64,000 nucleotides of DNA from Ignavibacteriaceae bacterium (GTDB taxonomy: Bacteria > Bacteroidota > Ignavibacteria > Ignavibacteriales > Ignavibacteriaceae): contig JAHBUO010000004.1 of assembly GCA_019638025.1 (NCBI GenBank), forward strand, positions 54,944-118,943, written 5' to 3'. A model generated the notes under the pieces. That model did not search any database and was not told the origin of the DNA. It was given only the letters and a program-made list of their open reading frames with translations. This document shows positions 18,533 to 27,074 of the stretch, one piece after another. A program made the position numbers and the translations under genes. Position 1 is the stretch's first letter. Each line of letters starts with the position of its first letter.

Positions 18533-19162
18533 GTGCTAAATAAATTAAACTATAAACCGGCCAAATATTCCCCTAAAAAATATTTACATTTAGGGGGCAA
18601 CTTTTACTCTTCTAATGAATCTATTCAGAAAGATAAAGTCAGAGTCTTGAATAACGAGAACATCACATTTACTATTTTCTACAATAAGTTTAAGGGGAGA
18701 CTCTTTAATTATGTCCTGAAAATGACCGGAAATAAAATGGTTACAGAGGATATAATTCAAAGTCTCTTTTTGAAATTTTTTGAGAACATTTCCGTAATTA
18801 GGAATGTGGAGAGTATTCCTTTCTGGCTTTTTAAAACCGCACGGAATGAGGTTTTTATCCATTTCCGAATGGTTAAACGAAATTTCCACTCGATAGATAT
18901 CGATGACTCTGATGAATTTGATATTGAGTCGGATGAACATATCGACGAAATTTATGAATGTAAAGAAGTTGCGCTGCTTCTACAAAAAGAGTTGGAGCTT
19001 CTTCATCCTGCACATAAAGAAATTTTTTTATTGCGTGAATATGGAAATCTCAGTTACAAAGAGATCGCTGAATTGCTGAAAGTTGATGAAAACATAGTGA
19101 AGAGTAGATTATTCAAGACGAGACGTAAATTAATCAACAAATTATCAAAACTATTAAAATGA
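18533..19162 (+). CDS. ECF-type RNA polymerase sigma factor
   Basis: A sigma-70 family factor of the ECF type. Region 2 (~residues 45-115) has Phe-Asn-Tyr-Val-Leu-Lys-Met-Thr-Gly and Glu-Asp-Ile-Ile-Gln-Ser-Leu-Phe-Leu-Lys. Region 4 (~150-205) has the helix-turn-helix Ser-Tyr-Lys-Glu-Ile-Ala-Glu-Leu-Leu with a following Val-Lys-Ser-Arg-Leu-Phe. The start is uncertain: the frame opens with a GTG at 18533 and has no ATG before region 2, and a TTG at 18647 would remove 38 residues that match no sigma domain. The next two genes follow closely and encode a putative anti-sigma factor and a TonB-domain protein, a familiar ECF arrangement. Confidence 0.88.
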   Translation: MLNKLNYKPAKYSPKKYLHLGGNFYSSNESIQKDKVRVLNNENITFTIFYNKFKGRLFNYVLKMTGNKMVTEDIIQSLFLKFFENISVIRNVESIPFWLFKTARNEVFIHFRMVKRNFHSIDIDDSDEFDIESDEHIDEIYECKEVALLLQKELELLHPAHKEIFLLREYGNLSYKEIAELLKVDENIVKSRLFKTRRKLINKLSKLLK

Positions 19163-19175
19163 AAAATGGTGATGT

Positions 19176-19610
19176 ATGCAAAACGAAAATAATTTTGAAA
19201 TGATTAACAGATACTTTGATGATGAACTAAATAAGGAGTCCGAAATTTTCTTGTTTTCATCTTTGTCAACAAACGAAGCTGAAAGAAAATACTTTAGAGA
19301 AATGCACCTACTGAAATCAGCGGCTAAAGAGTTAGAGGATGAATATCCCGATTCACTTGATTATAAAGTACTTCAATCCATTAATTCACTTAATGTAAAC
19401 TACACGACTAAAGAAAATCGGAAAATTCATTTGGCGATTTCCTATTCAATAGCGGCAGTTTTATTAATGGTTACTCTTTTTCTTTTTAGTGAAGTAAGAA
19501 ACTATAGACATTCATTTGAATCGTTGAACAAAGAAGTAATAGAACAAAAAGAGACTATCGAGATGCTGTATAATAGTCTCCCGGGAATAGTAATTCATTC
19601 AAATTTATAA
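19176..19610 (+). CDS. Putative anti-sigma factor, single-pass membrane protein
   Basis: A 144-aa protein with a cytoplasmic-type N-terminal region (1-~85) that opens with a Met-Ile-Asn-Arg-Tyr-Phe-Asp-Asp-Glu-Leu segment typical of anti-sigma factors. One membrane span follows at ~88-106, then a short coiled-coil-like extracytoplasmic tail. No zinc-binding His/Cys set of the ZAS type is seen. Its position 13 nt after the ECF sigma gene is the main reason for the call. It should hold the sigma factor inactive at the membrane. The identity is by context, not by a strong family match. Confidence 0.65.
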   Translation: MQNENNFEMINRYFDDELNKESEIFLFSSLSTNEAERKYFREMHLLKSAAKELEDEYPDSLDYKVLQSINSLNVNYTTKENRKIHLAISYSIAAVLLMVTLFLFSEVRNYRHSFESLNKEVIEQKETIEMLYNSLPGIVIHSNL

Positions 19611-19625
19611 AGATTGGAGTTGGAA

Positions 19626-20429
19626 ATGAGAGCATTTAAAAACATTAAAGTTTTAGTGAAGATGGTTTTATTATTAATCTTCTGTTCACAAATAAGCCTT
19701 GCACAGAATGTCGAAGACCAAATCACTCAACTCATTGTTGAAAACGTTCAAGATACAACAGTTTATCTTGTTGCAGAAAAAATGCCAGAACCAATCGGAG
19801 GGGTTGAAGTAATCGCCAAAAAACTTAAGTACCCTCAGGCTGCAAAACTTGCCGGAATTCAAGGGAAAGTATTCGTCTCTGCTGTTATTGATGAAACCGG
19901 GAATGTAATAAAAACAGAAATACTCAAAGGGTTAGGCTCAGGTTGCGATGAAGCGGCAATTGAGGCTATAAAATCAACAAAATTTGTTGCCGGAACAATC
20001 TCAAGTAAGCCGGTGAAAGTTAAAGTAGTAATTCCTCTAATATTCAAATTAGCCGATAAAGATAAATCTGAATTAATAGAAAAAAATGCTACTGATAAAA
20101 AAAGAGAGGAAGAAAAACTTTTCTTTAAAGGTATTCATTTATCTGCTGATGTAATGCCGGAACCCATTGGTGGAATTTCTGCAATAATGGAAAAAATTGT
20201 TTATCCCGAAGAAGCCAAAAAGAACGGGGTTCAAGGTAAAGTATTTGTTGCTGCACTAATTGATGAGAACGGCAAAGTTATGGAAGCATCTGTTTATCAA
20301 GGGATTGGCAGTGGCTGTGATGAAATTGCAGAAAAAGCGATTGCCAAAACAACTTTTACTCCCGGCATTCTTGATGGGAAAAAAGTTAAGGTAAGAGTTA
20401 TAATTCCCGTGATGTTTAAGCTTAATTAA
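19626..20429 (+). CDS. Secreted protein with two tandem TonB C-terminal domains
   Basis: A 267-aa protein with a signal peptide ending at Leu-Ala-Gln (~27) and two homologous TonB_C domains at residues ~53-142 and ~177-266, offset by about 124 residues. Each begins Met-Pro-Glu-Pro-Ile-Gly-Gly, keeps a Gly-Lys-Val-Phe-Val core and a Gly-Ser-Gly-Cys-Asp-Glu segment, and ends with Val-Val/Ile-Ile-Pro...Phe-Lys-Leu. A basic and acidic linker (~143-170) joins them. There is no Pro-rich periplasmic spacer, and the N-terminal segment looks cleavable, so it is not a standard energy-transducing TonB. I start at the ATG at 19626, which follows a GGAG site, rather than the TTG at 19614. It is the third gene of the sigma/anti-sigma operon. 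Confidence 0.85.
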   Translation: MRAFKNIKVLVKMVLLLIFCSQISLAQNVEDQITQLIVENVQDTTVYLVAEKMPEPIGGVEVIAKKLKYPQAAKLAGIQGKVFVSAVIDETGNVIKTEILKGLGSGCDEAAIEAIKSTKFVAGTISSKPVKVKVVIPLIFKLADKDKSELIEKNATDKKREEEKLFFKGIHLSADVMPEPIGGISAIMEKIVYPEEAKKNGVQGKVFVAALIDENGKVMEASVYQGIGSGCDEIAEKAIAKTTFTPGILDGKKVKVRVIIPVMFKLN

Positions 20430-20760
20430 AACATTCATTGATTTTTTCTTCCAAAAACTTTTTCCCATGCTGCTGAGGACCACTCCTCGACAGAGGATGT
20501 AGTAAGAGGTAAAATATGATATTAATCCAAATACTGAATAAGTTGTAACTCAGAGGTAGGTTTACCAAAGCTCCACACTCCCGAAAACTACCACAATATA
20601 GATATCAGTAAAAGATAGAGTCCCATTATTCGGAGAAATTATAGGACATTTAAAATTAAGTTTATTAAATCAGACGAATCAGAGGATAAATGAAAATAAT
20701 GTCTCACCCCTCAGTTGTCAAAATTGCCAATTATGTTTGACGGCTTTTGATTTAAAGGAA
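20430..20760. other. Intergenic stretch between convergent genes
   Basis: A 331-bp gene-free stretch between the TonB-domain gene and the convergent PAS histidine kinase. No open frame with a sensible start and no strong terminator hairpin is visible. A short imperfect GAGG/CCTC alternation sits near 20475-20500, but it is too weak to call. I see no tRNA, repeat or mobile-element remnant. Confidence 0.6.
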
Positions 20761-22083
20761 CTAATTACTCAGCTCAACTTGGGGGAATGATAAGATAAAC
20801 TCTGTTCCGGCAGAACTGCTGTAATTAAATTCCCCATGAAGTTGTTTTGACATCGACTCAATTATCTTTAAGCCTAAACTACTACTATTAGAAATATCAA
20901 AATTTGCAGGTAATCCGATTCCGTTATCTTTTACAATAAGATAATTCATCCCCTTCTCTACCTTAAACTGAATTGTGATTTCCCCTTCTCGATTATCGGG
21001 GAAAGCATATTTGAACACATTTGATATAAGTTCGTTAAATATTAACCCTAAATGAACTGCTTGGTTAACCGGAAGAAGGACATCCTGGGACATGTTAAAA
21101 TTAATTTTGATATTTTGATTTTCGACTAGATAGCTCTCTTTAAGGTTCTCGATAAGTTTCTCAAAATAAACCATAAGATTTACATTAGAAACATCTTCTG
21201 TTTCCTGTAGTTTTTGATGAATTATCGCAAGAGAATGAATTCTATTTCTACTTACATTAAGAATCTCTTGCAATTTTTCGTCAGTCTGCATACTTGCCTG
21301 CAAAAACAACATCGATGAAACAGATTGAAAATTATTCTTTACTCTATGATGAATCTCTTTTATCAGAAGCTTTTTCTCTTCAAGAAGAAATGAAAGTTTT
21401 GTTTGAGATTCCTTCAGTTCACTTATATCTCTTGAATTAAGAACAATACCATCAACAAGCTCATTATGAAGCAGATTTCTCCCCGAAACACTTAAAATTG
21501 CCCATGTTCCATTTCGCTTTAGAAATCTTAATTCAACAGTCACATAGGAATTATATTCACTAATTTTCTCGGTAAAGAGTTTGTAAAGATAGTCTCTTTC
21601 ATCCGGATGAGTAAAATCAAAAACATTTTTTCCTATCATCTCGTTTGGATGGTAGCCAAGCATTTTTTCAATTGATGGGCTTTCATACTTAATAAATCCA
21701 TTTTTATCTAACACCGTAACTATATCAAGTGAGTTTTCTATGTAGTGCCGAAATTTTTGTTCGGCTTGAGCCTCTTTTTTGTATTCTTCGAAACGAGTAA
21801 TTTGCGAGACAAGATAAACAAGTGCTGGTCCGAGCACTATAACGATTATAGCCGCATCAATTGAACCGATGTACAAAAGCTCAACATTAATATATCCCCA
21901 CCATAAATAGCTTTGGATAAAGTTCAAACTGAATGCCATAGCTTCAGTAATGATAAACAGATAGAGGATTAACTGCCATCTCTTTATTCTGATGAACTTT
22001 GAAAATGCTCTCGATAATTTGTGAAGCAGATATAATTTATTCATTTTAATATTTTTCATTTCAAGATTAATACAGTAAATCAT
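20761..22083 (-). CDS. PAS-domain sensor histidine kinase (HisKA_2 type)
   Basis: A 440-aa membrane sensor kinase. Two hydrophobic segments (~37-60 and ~70-95) precede a PAS domain (~108-225) with a Pro-Ser-Ile-Glu-Lys-Met-Leu-Gly-Tyr core. The HisKA_2 phosphoacceptor box reads Lys-Glu-Ile-His-His-Arg-Val-Lys-Asn-Asn (His245), and the C-terminal ATPase domain has Asn-Glu-Leu-Ile-Ser-Asn-Val-Phe-Lys-Tyr and Asp-Asn-Gly-Ile-Gly-Leu-Pro. There is no receiver domain and no adjacent response regulator, so it is an orphan. Three in-frame ATGs (22083, 22059, 22044) are possible; the last starts just before the basic Lys-Leu-Tyr-Leu segment. The signal is unknown. Confidence 0.92.
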   Translation of the reverse strand: MIYCINLEMKNIKMNKLYLLHKLSRAFSKFIRIKRWQLILYLFIITEAMAFSLNFIQSYLWWGYINVELLYIGSIDAAIIVIVLGPALVYLVSQITRFEEYKKEAQAEQKFRHYIENSLDIVTVLDKNGFIKYESPSIEKMLGYHPNEMIGKNVFDFTHPDERDYLYKLFTEKISEYNSYVTVELRFLKRNGTWAILSVSGRNLLHNELVDGIVLNSRDISELKESQTKLSFLLEEKKLLIKEIHHRVKNNFQSVSSMLFLQASMQTDEKLQEILNVSRNRIHSLAIIHQKLQETEDVSNVNLMVYFEKLIENLKESYLVENQNIKINFNMSQDVLLPVNQAVHLGLIFNELISNVFKYAFPDNREGEITIQFKVEKGMNYLIVKDNGIGLPANFDISNSSSLGLKIIESMSKQLHGEFNYSSSAGTEFILSFPQVELSN

Positions 22084-22313
22084 TATCGTAAATATTCGAG
22101 ATTTTTAAAGGGAGATTATTTTTATCTCAAACAAATCGAGCATACGCGGAAAATCAAAATTATTGATATGCAGAATTTAAGATATAAAACTCAATCAGAC
22201 CCCGTCCACTATTACAGTTAATTTTATTCGAAAAATACTAATTTCTGTACGCTTTTATCCCCAAAGCTATTAACTTTGCATACAAATTTTTAGATACACA
22301 CGGAAAATGAACT

Positions 22314-22997
22314 ATGAAAAGATTAAAAGCCCTCATTACTGTTACTTTGATTGTTTTTTCATTTGCGTGTCAAAAAGATAATCCGGTTTCAACAAGTGAT
22401 ACTCAATTAAGCTTATCAGGAAAAGTTGTTGATGAAAGCGGAAAAATAATCAGTGGGGCAAAAATTCACTACATCCCTCAATTTGCAGAAGATACAACCG
22501 GAAGCAGTTTAACTGCCGCCTTTAGATATAGTTTTTCAATTCCATATTCTACAAATGTTACTGTGGTTTTATTAAGGCATCATACTAGAGACACAGTTCA
22601 GTATATTTACAAAAATGAGTATTTGTCTCAAGGGACATACACTTTAGGTCCGTATCAATTAACAAATGGAATATACCATTATGTTGTAAAGTATGATACA
22701 AGTGAAATCGACCGAAAATTTTTAATAAATATGAATGAGAATTTTCTATCGGAACTCTCTCCGTTTAAGGAGTCAGACCGGCTTGGTGTTTTTGATATGA
22801 GCTACAAAGAATTGGGTATTGGAGAAATATTTGGTTATCAAATTGCAGATACTACTATAGTTAAAACTATTTCAAATCGTTTTAAAGTTGTCATCTTCAA
22901 AGAAAATTATGAAATGCTTGTAGAGGAAATCACGGTTAACACAACAATCCCAATCTCAAAAGTATTTACATTGAAAGCTTTGGCTAATTCAGATTAA
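22314..22997 (+). CDS. Lipoprotein with a carboxypeptidase-regulatory-like domain
   Basis: A 227-aa lipoprotein. The signal sequence ends in a lipobox Phe-Ser-Phe-Ala-Cys with Cys19 as the lipid-attachment residue. The first domain begins Leu-Ser-Gly-Lys-Val-Val-Asp-Glu-Ser-Gly-Lys, the typical start of a carboxypeptidase-regulatory-like or SusD/TonB-plug-associated beta-sandwich repeat. The C-terminal half has no recognisable domain. It is a single gene flanked by divergent and convergent neighbours and followed by a strong terminator. A surface or periplasmic binding role is likely, with no ligand evident. Confidence 0.78.
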   Translation: MKRLKALITVTLIVFSFACQKDNPVSTSDTQLSLSGKVVDESGKIISGAKIHYIPQFAEDTTGSSLTAAFRYSFSIPYSTNVTVVLLRHHTRDTVQYIYKNEYLSQGTYTLGPYQLTNGIYHYVVKYDTSEIDRKFLINMNENFLSELSPFKESDRLGVFDMSYKELGIGEIFGYQIADTTIVKTISNRFKVVIFKENYEMLVEEITVNTTIPISKVFTLKALANSD

Positions 22998-23038
22998 TAC
23001 TTAAGTAAGCATGATGTGTTTTAAATATTACGAAATAA

Positions 23039-23076
23039 AAAAAGCCGCCAAATTATATAAGGCGGCTTTTTAATTT
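23039..23076. terminator. Intrinsic bidirectional terminator
   Basis: An 11-bp perfect stem (AAAAAGCCGCC pairing with GGCGGCTTTTT) around an 11-nt A/T loop, between the lipoprotein gene and the convergent T9SS beta-helix gene. The T-run on each side lets it terminate transcription from both directions. Confidence 0.9.
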
Positions 23077-23089
23077 TTGAGAATAATAA

Positions 23090-24910
23090 CTATTTATTAA
23101 TCACAAACTTTCTTGTTTGTATCACATTATTCACATTTAACTGATAGAAATATACACCGGAGGAAAGTCCACCGAGACCATATTTATCAAGGTCTAACTC
23201 GATTTCATAATTTCCGGGACTTTTCTTCTCGTTCACTATAAGGGCAAGTTCTTTGCCAAGAAGATTAAATATCTTTAATGAAACAAATACATCTGAGTTT
23301 CCACCAACAGAGTATGAAATTCTTGTTGAAGGGTTAAACGGATTCGGATAATTTTGTGCTAATGAATGTGTCTTAGGTTGATTAACAAAATTCACTTCAG
23401 TTTGAGAAAGGACTTTTTCAGTACCGTCAAAATCAATTTGTCTTAATCGATAAGAGTAAGCCCCCGACTTTTTAACTTTATCGGTAAAAGAATAATTTTC
23501 AGATGAAGTTGAAGTCCCTTTTCCGTTTAAAAAAGTAAGCTGTTTCCATGTTTCATTTTTACTTTGTCTATCGATATAAAATCCTTTGTTATTAGTTTCG
23601 GTAGAAGTAATCCATGAAAGAAGAATATCATCATTTCTTTGAACAGCATTGAACGACACTAATTCAACCGGAATTAATGAAGGGTCATAAAACGGCATAA
23701 AGAAAACATTTCCGTGCAAAGGATTATCGGCTTTGTGGAAAATATGCCCGTCGATAGTAACTGAATCGTAAACTCCCCAATCATTATTTTGTGCATATAT
23801 ATCGTTGGTGCAGTTATTATATAAATCAAAAATACCTGTCGGTTGAATATTATTATAAATTCTATTATAACCATCATCAGTTGTATCGGCATTAGTTAAA
23901 TTTCCGATTTTAGGATTTGGCCCTGCTTGAACAGTTGTTCCGTTTTGAATTGTTATTCCCCACCAATTACCGTAAATGGTATTGTTGGTAATAGTAGGGG
24001 CATTACCCGAAACACCGTTTATGTTAATTCCGCTTCCTGAAGTTTGAGTATTAGGATTGATATTATTGTTATAAATAGTATTCCCTCTAACAATGGCATT
24101 GAGGGTACCGCTTGTTGCATACAAAGTAATACCGAAGCTATTATTATATATCGTATTGTTTTCAATTATTGCATTTGAAGAAGCTCCGCTAACCCATAAA
24201 CTAATACCACCGGTTACTATTGTTTCTCCACCGTAGACGGTATTCCCTCTAATAATGGGTGAGTTTGTTCCTTGTAAACCGATACTGATTTGATTTTTTG
24301 CGGATGTTCCCTGGGTGTTATTTAATCCGAAAATATTATTCTCAATTAAAGGAGTTCCGTTGAGAGTCATGGTAACTCCATATTCGTAACTTCTTAATAT
24401 TGTGTTGTGTCGAATAACCATACTCGAATTGCTGATATTAAAACCTCGTCGGTTTTTGTAGAGATAATTGTATTCGTAAGTAGGACTTGCACCGATAGTT
24501 CTACATGCATAATAGGCATATTCGATGTCGCAATATTTAACTATACACAATTCATCAATAGAAGAATCATTAAAAACTAACCCGTTATAAGCACCGAGAG
24601 AATCCGGCGTAGGCGAAGTAAATTTAATTCTTGAAGATTCTGTTCCGATTGCTTGAAACGCTCCGTTAACTGTAAAGCCCGCAGCAGAAGCAGTAAAAGA
24701 AACAACAGAACCCGGCTGCACCGAAATAAAATCGTTTGCACTAACCGTCACAAGTGCACTGACTGTATAATTCGGGAAAGAACCGGTAACAGTTCCTCCT
24801 GAATATTGTACGAGACTATCTAAATTCCACTGTACTCCGGTTCCCGGCGTAACGTACTGACCGAAAGTGAAAGTAGATAGTAATAATATAATCGTAAATA
24901 ATTTTTTCAT
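23090..24910 (-). CDS. Secreted parallel beta-helix protein with T9SS sorting domain
   Basis: A 606-aa exported protein. A signal peptide (1-~17, ending Thr-Phe-Gly-Gln) is followed by a right-handed parallel beta-helix region (~90-390) built from repeated Asn-Asn-Thr-Ile-Tyr-type turns, as in pectate-lyase-like and NosD-like proteins. A fibronectin-like segment starting Ile-Pro-Val-Glu-Leu-Val-Ser-Phe lies at ~420-505. The C-terminal ~90 residues begin Gln-Asn-Tyr-Pro-Asn-Pro-Phe-Asn-Pro and end in a basic tail, which is the type A sorting domain recognised by the type IX secretion system. It should be surface-exposed or released. The carbohydrate target, if any, is unknown. Confidence 0.92.
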   Translation of the reverse strand: MKKLFTIILLLSTFTFGQYVTPGTGVQWNLDSLVQYSGGTVTGSFPNYTVSALVTVSANDFISVQPGSVVSFTASAAGFTVNGAFQAIGTESSRIKFTSPTPDSLGAYNGLVFNDSSIDELCIVKYCDIEYAYYACRTIGASPTYEYNYLYKNRRGFNISNSSMVIRHNTILRSYEYGVTMTLNGTPLIENNIFGLNNTQGTSAKNQISIGLQGTNSPIIRGNTVYGGETIVTGGISLWVSGASSNAIIENNTIYNNSFGITLYATSGTLNAIVRGNTIYNNNINPNTQTSGSGININGVSGNAPTITNNTIYGNWWGITIQNGTTVQAGPNPKIGNLTNADTTDDGYNRIYNNIQPTGIFDLYNNCTNDIYAQNNDWGVYDSVTIDGHIFHKADNPLHGNVFFMPFYDPSLIPVELVSFNAVQRNDDILLSWITSTETNNKGFYIDRQSKNETWKQLTFLNGKGTSTSSENYSFTDKVKKSGAYSYRLRQIDFDGTEKVLSQTEVNFVNQPKTHSLAQNYPNPFNPSTRISYSVGGNSDVFVSLKIFNLLGKELALIVNEKKSPGNYEIELDLDKYGLGGLSSGVYFYQLNVNNVIQTRKFVINK

Positions 24911-24975
24911 TTAGTATCCTTTATGTTTTAATTGCAAATTAATATTTAAGAGTTCGGGAATTCAAACTACCAAGT

Positions 24976-25437
24976 CTATGGTCTAACAATTACTTTATTA
25001 GATATCTCATTTGTGTCATCAGGTTTAATCGGAAAATGATTTGAGAGAATATTTCCGACTTCATCAACGGCGTTTACAATTCCTTTACAAAATTCCCCTT
25101 CTTTAAAGAAGGATTCCATTTTTAGCTTTATGGAATCCCACACTTCAACATTAACTTTTTGATTTATTGCCGAATCTGCAAGAATATAAAATTCTCTTCT
25201 ATCAAGAATCATATAGAGAAGTATTCCTGTATTATCTCTGGTTTTATTGATACCGATTCTATTATACTCTTCTTCGGCAAGTTCTTTAATACTTTTCTTC
25301 TTAAACGTGAAAGGTGATTTCTCTTTCACCGAAACTACTATTTCGCCCGAAGTGATTTTTTCTTTCTCTTTTATCTTCTTCGAAATCCGTAGAAGTTCAT
25401 CGTCGTTTAATATTTGATAGAAAAGTTCGTTATTCAT
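24976..25437 (-). CDS. TPM-domain protein
   Basis: A 153-aa protein with a TPM (TLP18.3/Psb32/MOLO-1) fold, seen in Gly-Glu-Ile-Val-Val-Ser-Val, Asn-Thr-Gly-Ile-Leu-Leu-Tyr and Phe-Tyr-Ile-Leu-Ala-Asp segments in the expected order. It lacks a signal peptide and membrane segment, unlike the membrane-attached TPM proteins that often follow LemA. It overlaps the end of the phosphoglycerate mutase gene by 8 nt on the same strand, so the two are translationally coupled. Its function is not known; some TPM proteins have weak phosphatase activity. Confidence 0.82.
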   Translation of the reverse strand: MNNELFYQILNDDELLRISKKIKEKEKITSGEIVVSVKEKSPFTFKKKSIKELAEEEYNRIGINKTRDNTGILLYMILDRREFYILADSAINQKVNVEVWDSIKLKMESFFKEGEFCKGIVNAVDEVGNILSNHFPIKPDDTNEISNKVIVRP

Positions 25438-26077
25438 CTTTCAAGTAATATTTCTTTATGATTTTACCATTCTCAAATTCATATAACAGCGGAGAGCCGG
25501 TCGGGATATTTAGTTCAAGCACTTCTTCTTTTGTAAGATTATCAAGATACATAACTAAAGATCTTAAACTATTTCCGTGAGCGGTAACTAAAATATTTTT
25601 ACCTTCAGAAATGAGCGGTTCTATTTTAGTTTGATAATAAGGAATTGTTCTCTCGGCAGTATTTTTCAAACTTTCACTAAACCCATCGGGATTTAATTCA
25701 GTTACATCACTTGGAGGAGGAACATCATAACTTCTTCTCCAGATATGCACTTGCTCTTCACCATATTTATCGGCAGTTTCTTTTTTATTCAATCCCTGAA
25801 GAGCACCATAATGACGTTCGTTCAAAGCTTGGTCGCGTTCTGTTGGAAGTTCACCATATCCTGCCTCTGCACACGCAATTTCTGCTGTTCTGATTGCCCG
25901 CTTTAAAACTGAAGTGAAGAGATAATCAAACTTTAACTCTTTAGCTTTTAATAATTGACCCGCTTCGTGTGCTTCTTTTTCACCTTTGGCAGAAAGATCA
26001 ACATCAACCCAACCGGTAAAACGATTTTCTAAATTCCATTGAGACTCGCCATGTCGTAATAATACTAAATAACTCAT
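25430..26077 (-). CDS. gpmA: 2,3-bisphosphoglycerate-dependent phosphoglycerate mutase
   Basis: A cofactor-dependent phosphoglycerate mutase that interconverts 3- and 2-phosphoglycerate in glycolysis. The catalytic Leu-Leu-Arg-His-Gly-Glu-Ser motif lies at the N-terminus (His9), followed by [17 protein letters not shown], the Arg-Arg-Ser-Tyr-Asp-Val-Pro-Pro-Pro segment and the second His in Ala-His-Gly-Asn-Ser-Leu-Arg are also present. At 215 aa it is a short form of the family. It is divergent from the heme operon across 171 bp. Confidence 0.95.
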   Translation of the reverse strand: MSYLVLLRHGESQWNLENRFTGWVDVDLSAKGEKEAHEAGQLLKAKELKFDYLFTSVLKRAIRTAEIACAEAGYGELPTERDQALNERHYGALQGLNKKETADKYGEEQVHIWRRSYDVPPPSDVTELNPDGFSESLKNTAERTIPYYQTKIEPLISEGKNILVTAHGNSLRSLVMYLDNLTKEEVLELNIPTGSPLLYEFENGKIIKKYYLKDE

Positions 26078-26196
26078 TGTCTATCCTTAAAAATTAATTG
26101 AACATCGCAAAATTACTAAAAAACATTCCCTTTTCCGAAAAGTAATGCAATAGAAAAGTGCAGGTGGCTTCATCTGACCCATCAGTCATTTTTGGG

Positions 26197-26225
26197 TTGA
26201 TAACTGTCAAAACTTTCTCTATGTT
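26197..26225 (+). promoter_or_regulatory. Candidate sigma-70-type promoter of the heme operon
   Basis: TTGATA at 26197-26202 and TATGTT at 26220-26225 are separated by 17 bp, the standard spacing for a housekeeping promoter, and lie 24 bp before the first ATG of the heme operon. A partly symmetric TTGA-N6-TCAA element (26197-26210) overlaps the -35 box and could be an operator. Both are read by eye, and such matches are not rare in A/T-rich DNA. Confidence 0.4.
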
Positions 26226-26248
26226 GAGCATGAATTTTAGGTAATCTT

Positions 26249-27073
26249 ATGCAAAACACTATTCATTTTTCAAATATATTTTTGCCGTTGCTCTACCTTG
26301 CTACTTTAATCGTTTATCTTTACGATTTTGTCAAGGGAGAGAAGAAATTAATTCATTCAAAACGGCTTTTCTTATTTCTCACATTGGTATTTCATACCTT
26401 TTATTTGATTATACGTACAATTGAATTTGACCACCCACCCATCACAAATGTTTTTGAAATTTTTACGGTTTTAGCGTGTGCAATCGGTTTTGCTTATTTC
26501 ATACTGGAACTGATAACAGATATTCGAGGAACAGGTTTGTTCATTTTGATAATTGCATTTTTATTTCAGGCCATTTCATCGGTATTTATTAAAGACTTAA
26601 TTGAAGTAAAAGAAATTTTACGAAGCAATTTACTCGGCGCTCATGTTTTGAATGCTTTATTGGGTTATGCAGGGATTACAATTTCTGCGATTTACGGATT
26701 TCTCTACTTAGCGCTTTACAAAGAAATAAAAACAAACAAATTCGGATTAATCTTTGACCGCTTACCAAATCTTGAGATTCTTGAAAAACTCAGTTTTTCA
26801 TCAGCTGTAATCGGATTTATAGCACTCACAATTGCAATGGTAATCGGAATTATCTGGCTTCCGCAAGCTTTTCCCGATTTTTCCTATGCTGATCCCAAAT
26901 TGATTGTAACTTCAATTGTTTGGTTAATGTATGGCATCGGAATAATCTTAAAAACAACGGGGCAATGGAGGGGGAAGAAAGTCGTCGTATTATCTATTGT
27001 AGGGTTCTTGCTTTCAATATTTTCGACGATTATAACCAACTTTATTTCAAGAAGTTTTCATTCGTTTTATTAA
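26249..27073 (+). CDS. CcsA/HemX-like cytochrome c assembly-family membrane protein
   Basis: A 274-aa integral membrane protein with about eight hydrophobic segments, of the CcsA/HemX (cytochrome c assembly) family. The Asp-Pro-Lys-Leu-Ile...Trp-Leu-Met-Tyr-Gly segment and a Gly-Gln-Trp-Arg-Gly-Lys-Lys motif near residues 215-250 match the C-terminal end of this family. The tryptophan-rich WWD haem-handling motif of true CcmC/CcsA proteins is not complete, so it is closer to HemX, whose gene precedes hemA in several bacteria and which can affect the level of HemA. It is the first gene of the heme operon, and its stop is 1 nt before the hemA start. Confidence 0.85.
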   Translation: MQNTIHFSNIFLPLLYLATLIVYLYDFVKGEKKLIHSKRLFLFLTLVFHTFYLIIRTIEFDHPPITNVFEIFTVLACAIGFAYFILELITDIRGTGLFILIIAFLFQAISSVFIKDLIEVKEILRSNLLGAHVLNALLGYAGITISAIYGFLYLALYKEIKTNKFGLIFDRLPNLEILEKLSFSSAVIGFIALTIAMVIGIIWLPQAFPDFSYADPKLIVTSIVWLMYGIGIILKTTGQWRGKKVVVLSIVGFLLSIFSTIITNFISRSFHSFY

Positions 27074-27074
27074 T

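Noticed and set aside
20430..20760. Remnant gene or RNA gene between the TonB-domain gene and the histidine kinase
   Set aside because: No open frame with a usable start, no tRNA-like arms and no strong hairpin could be found.
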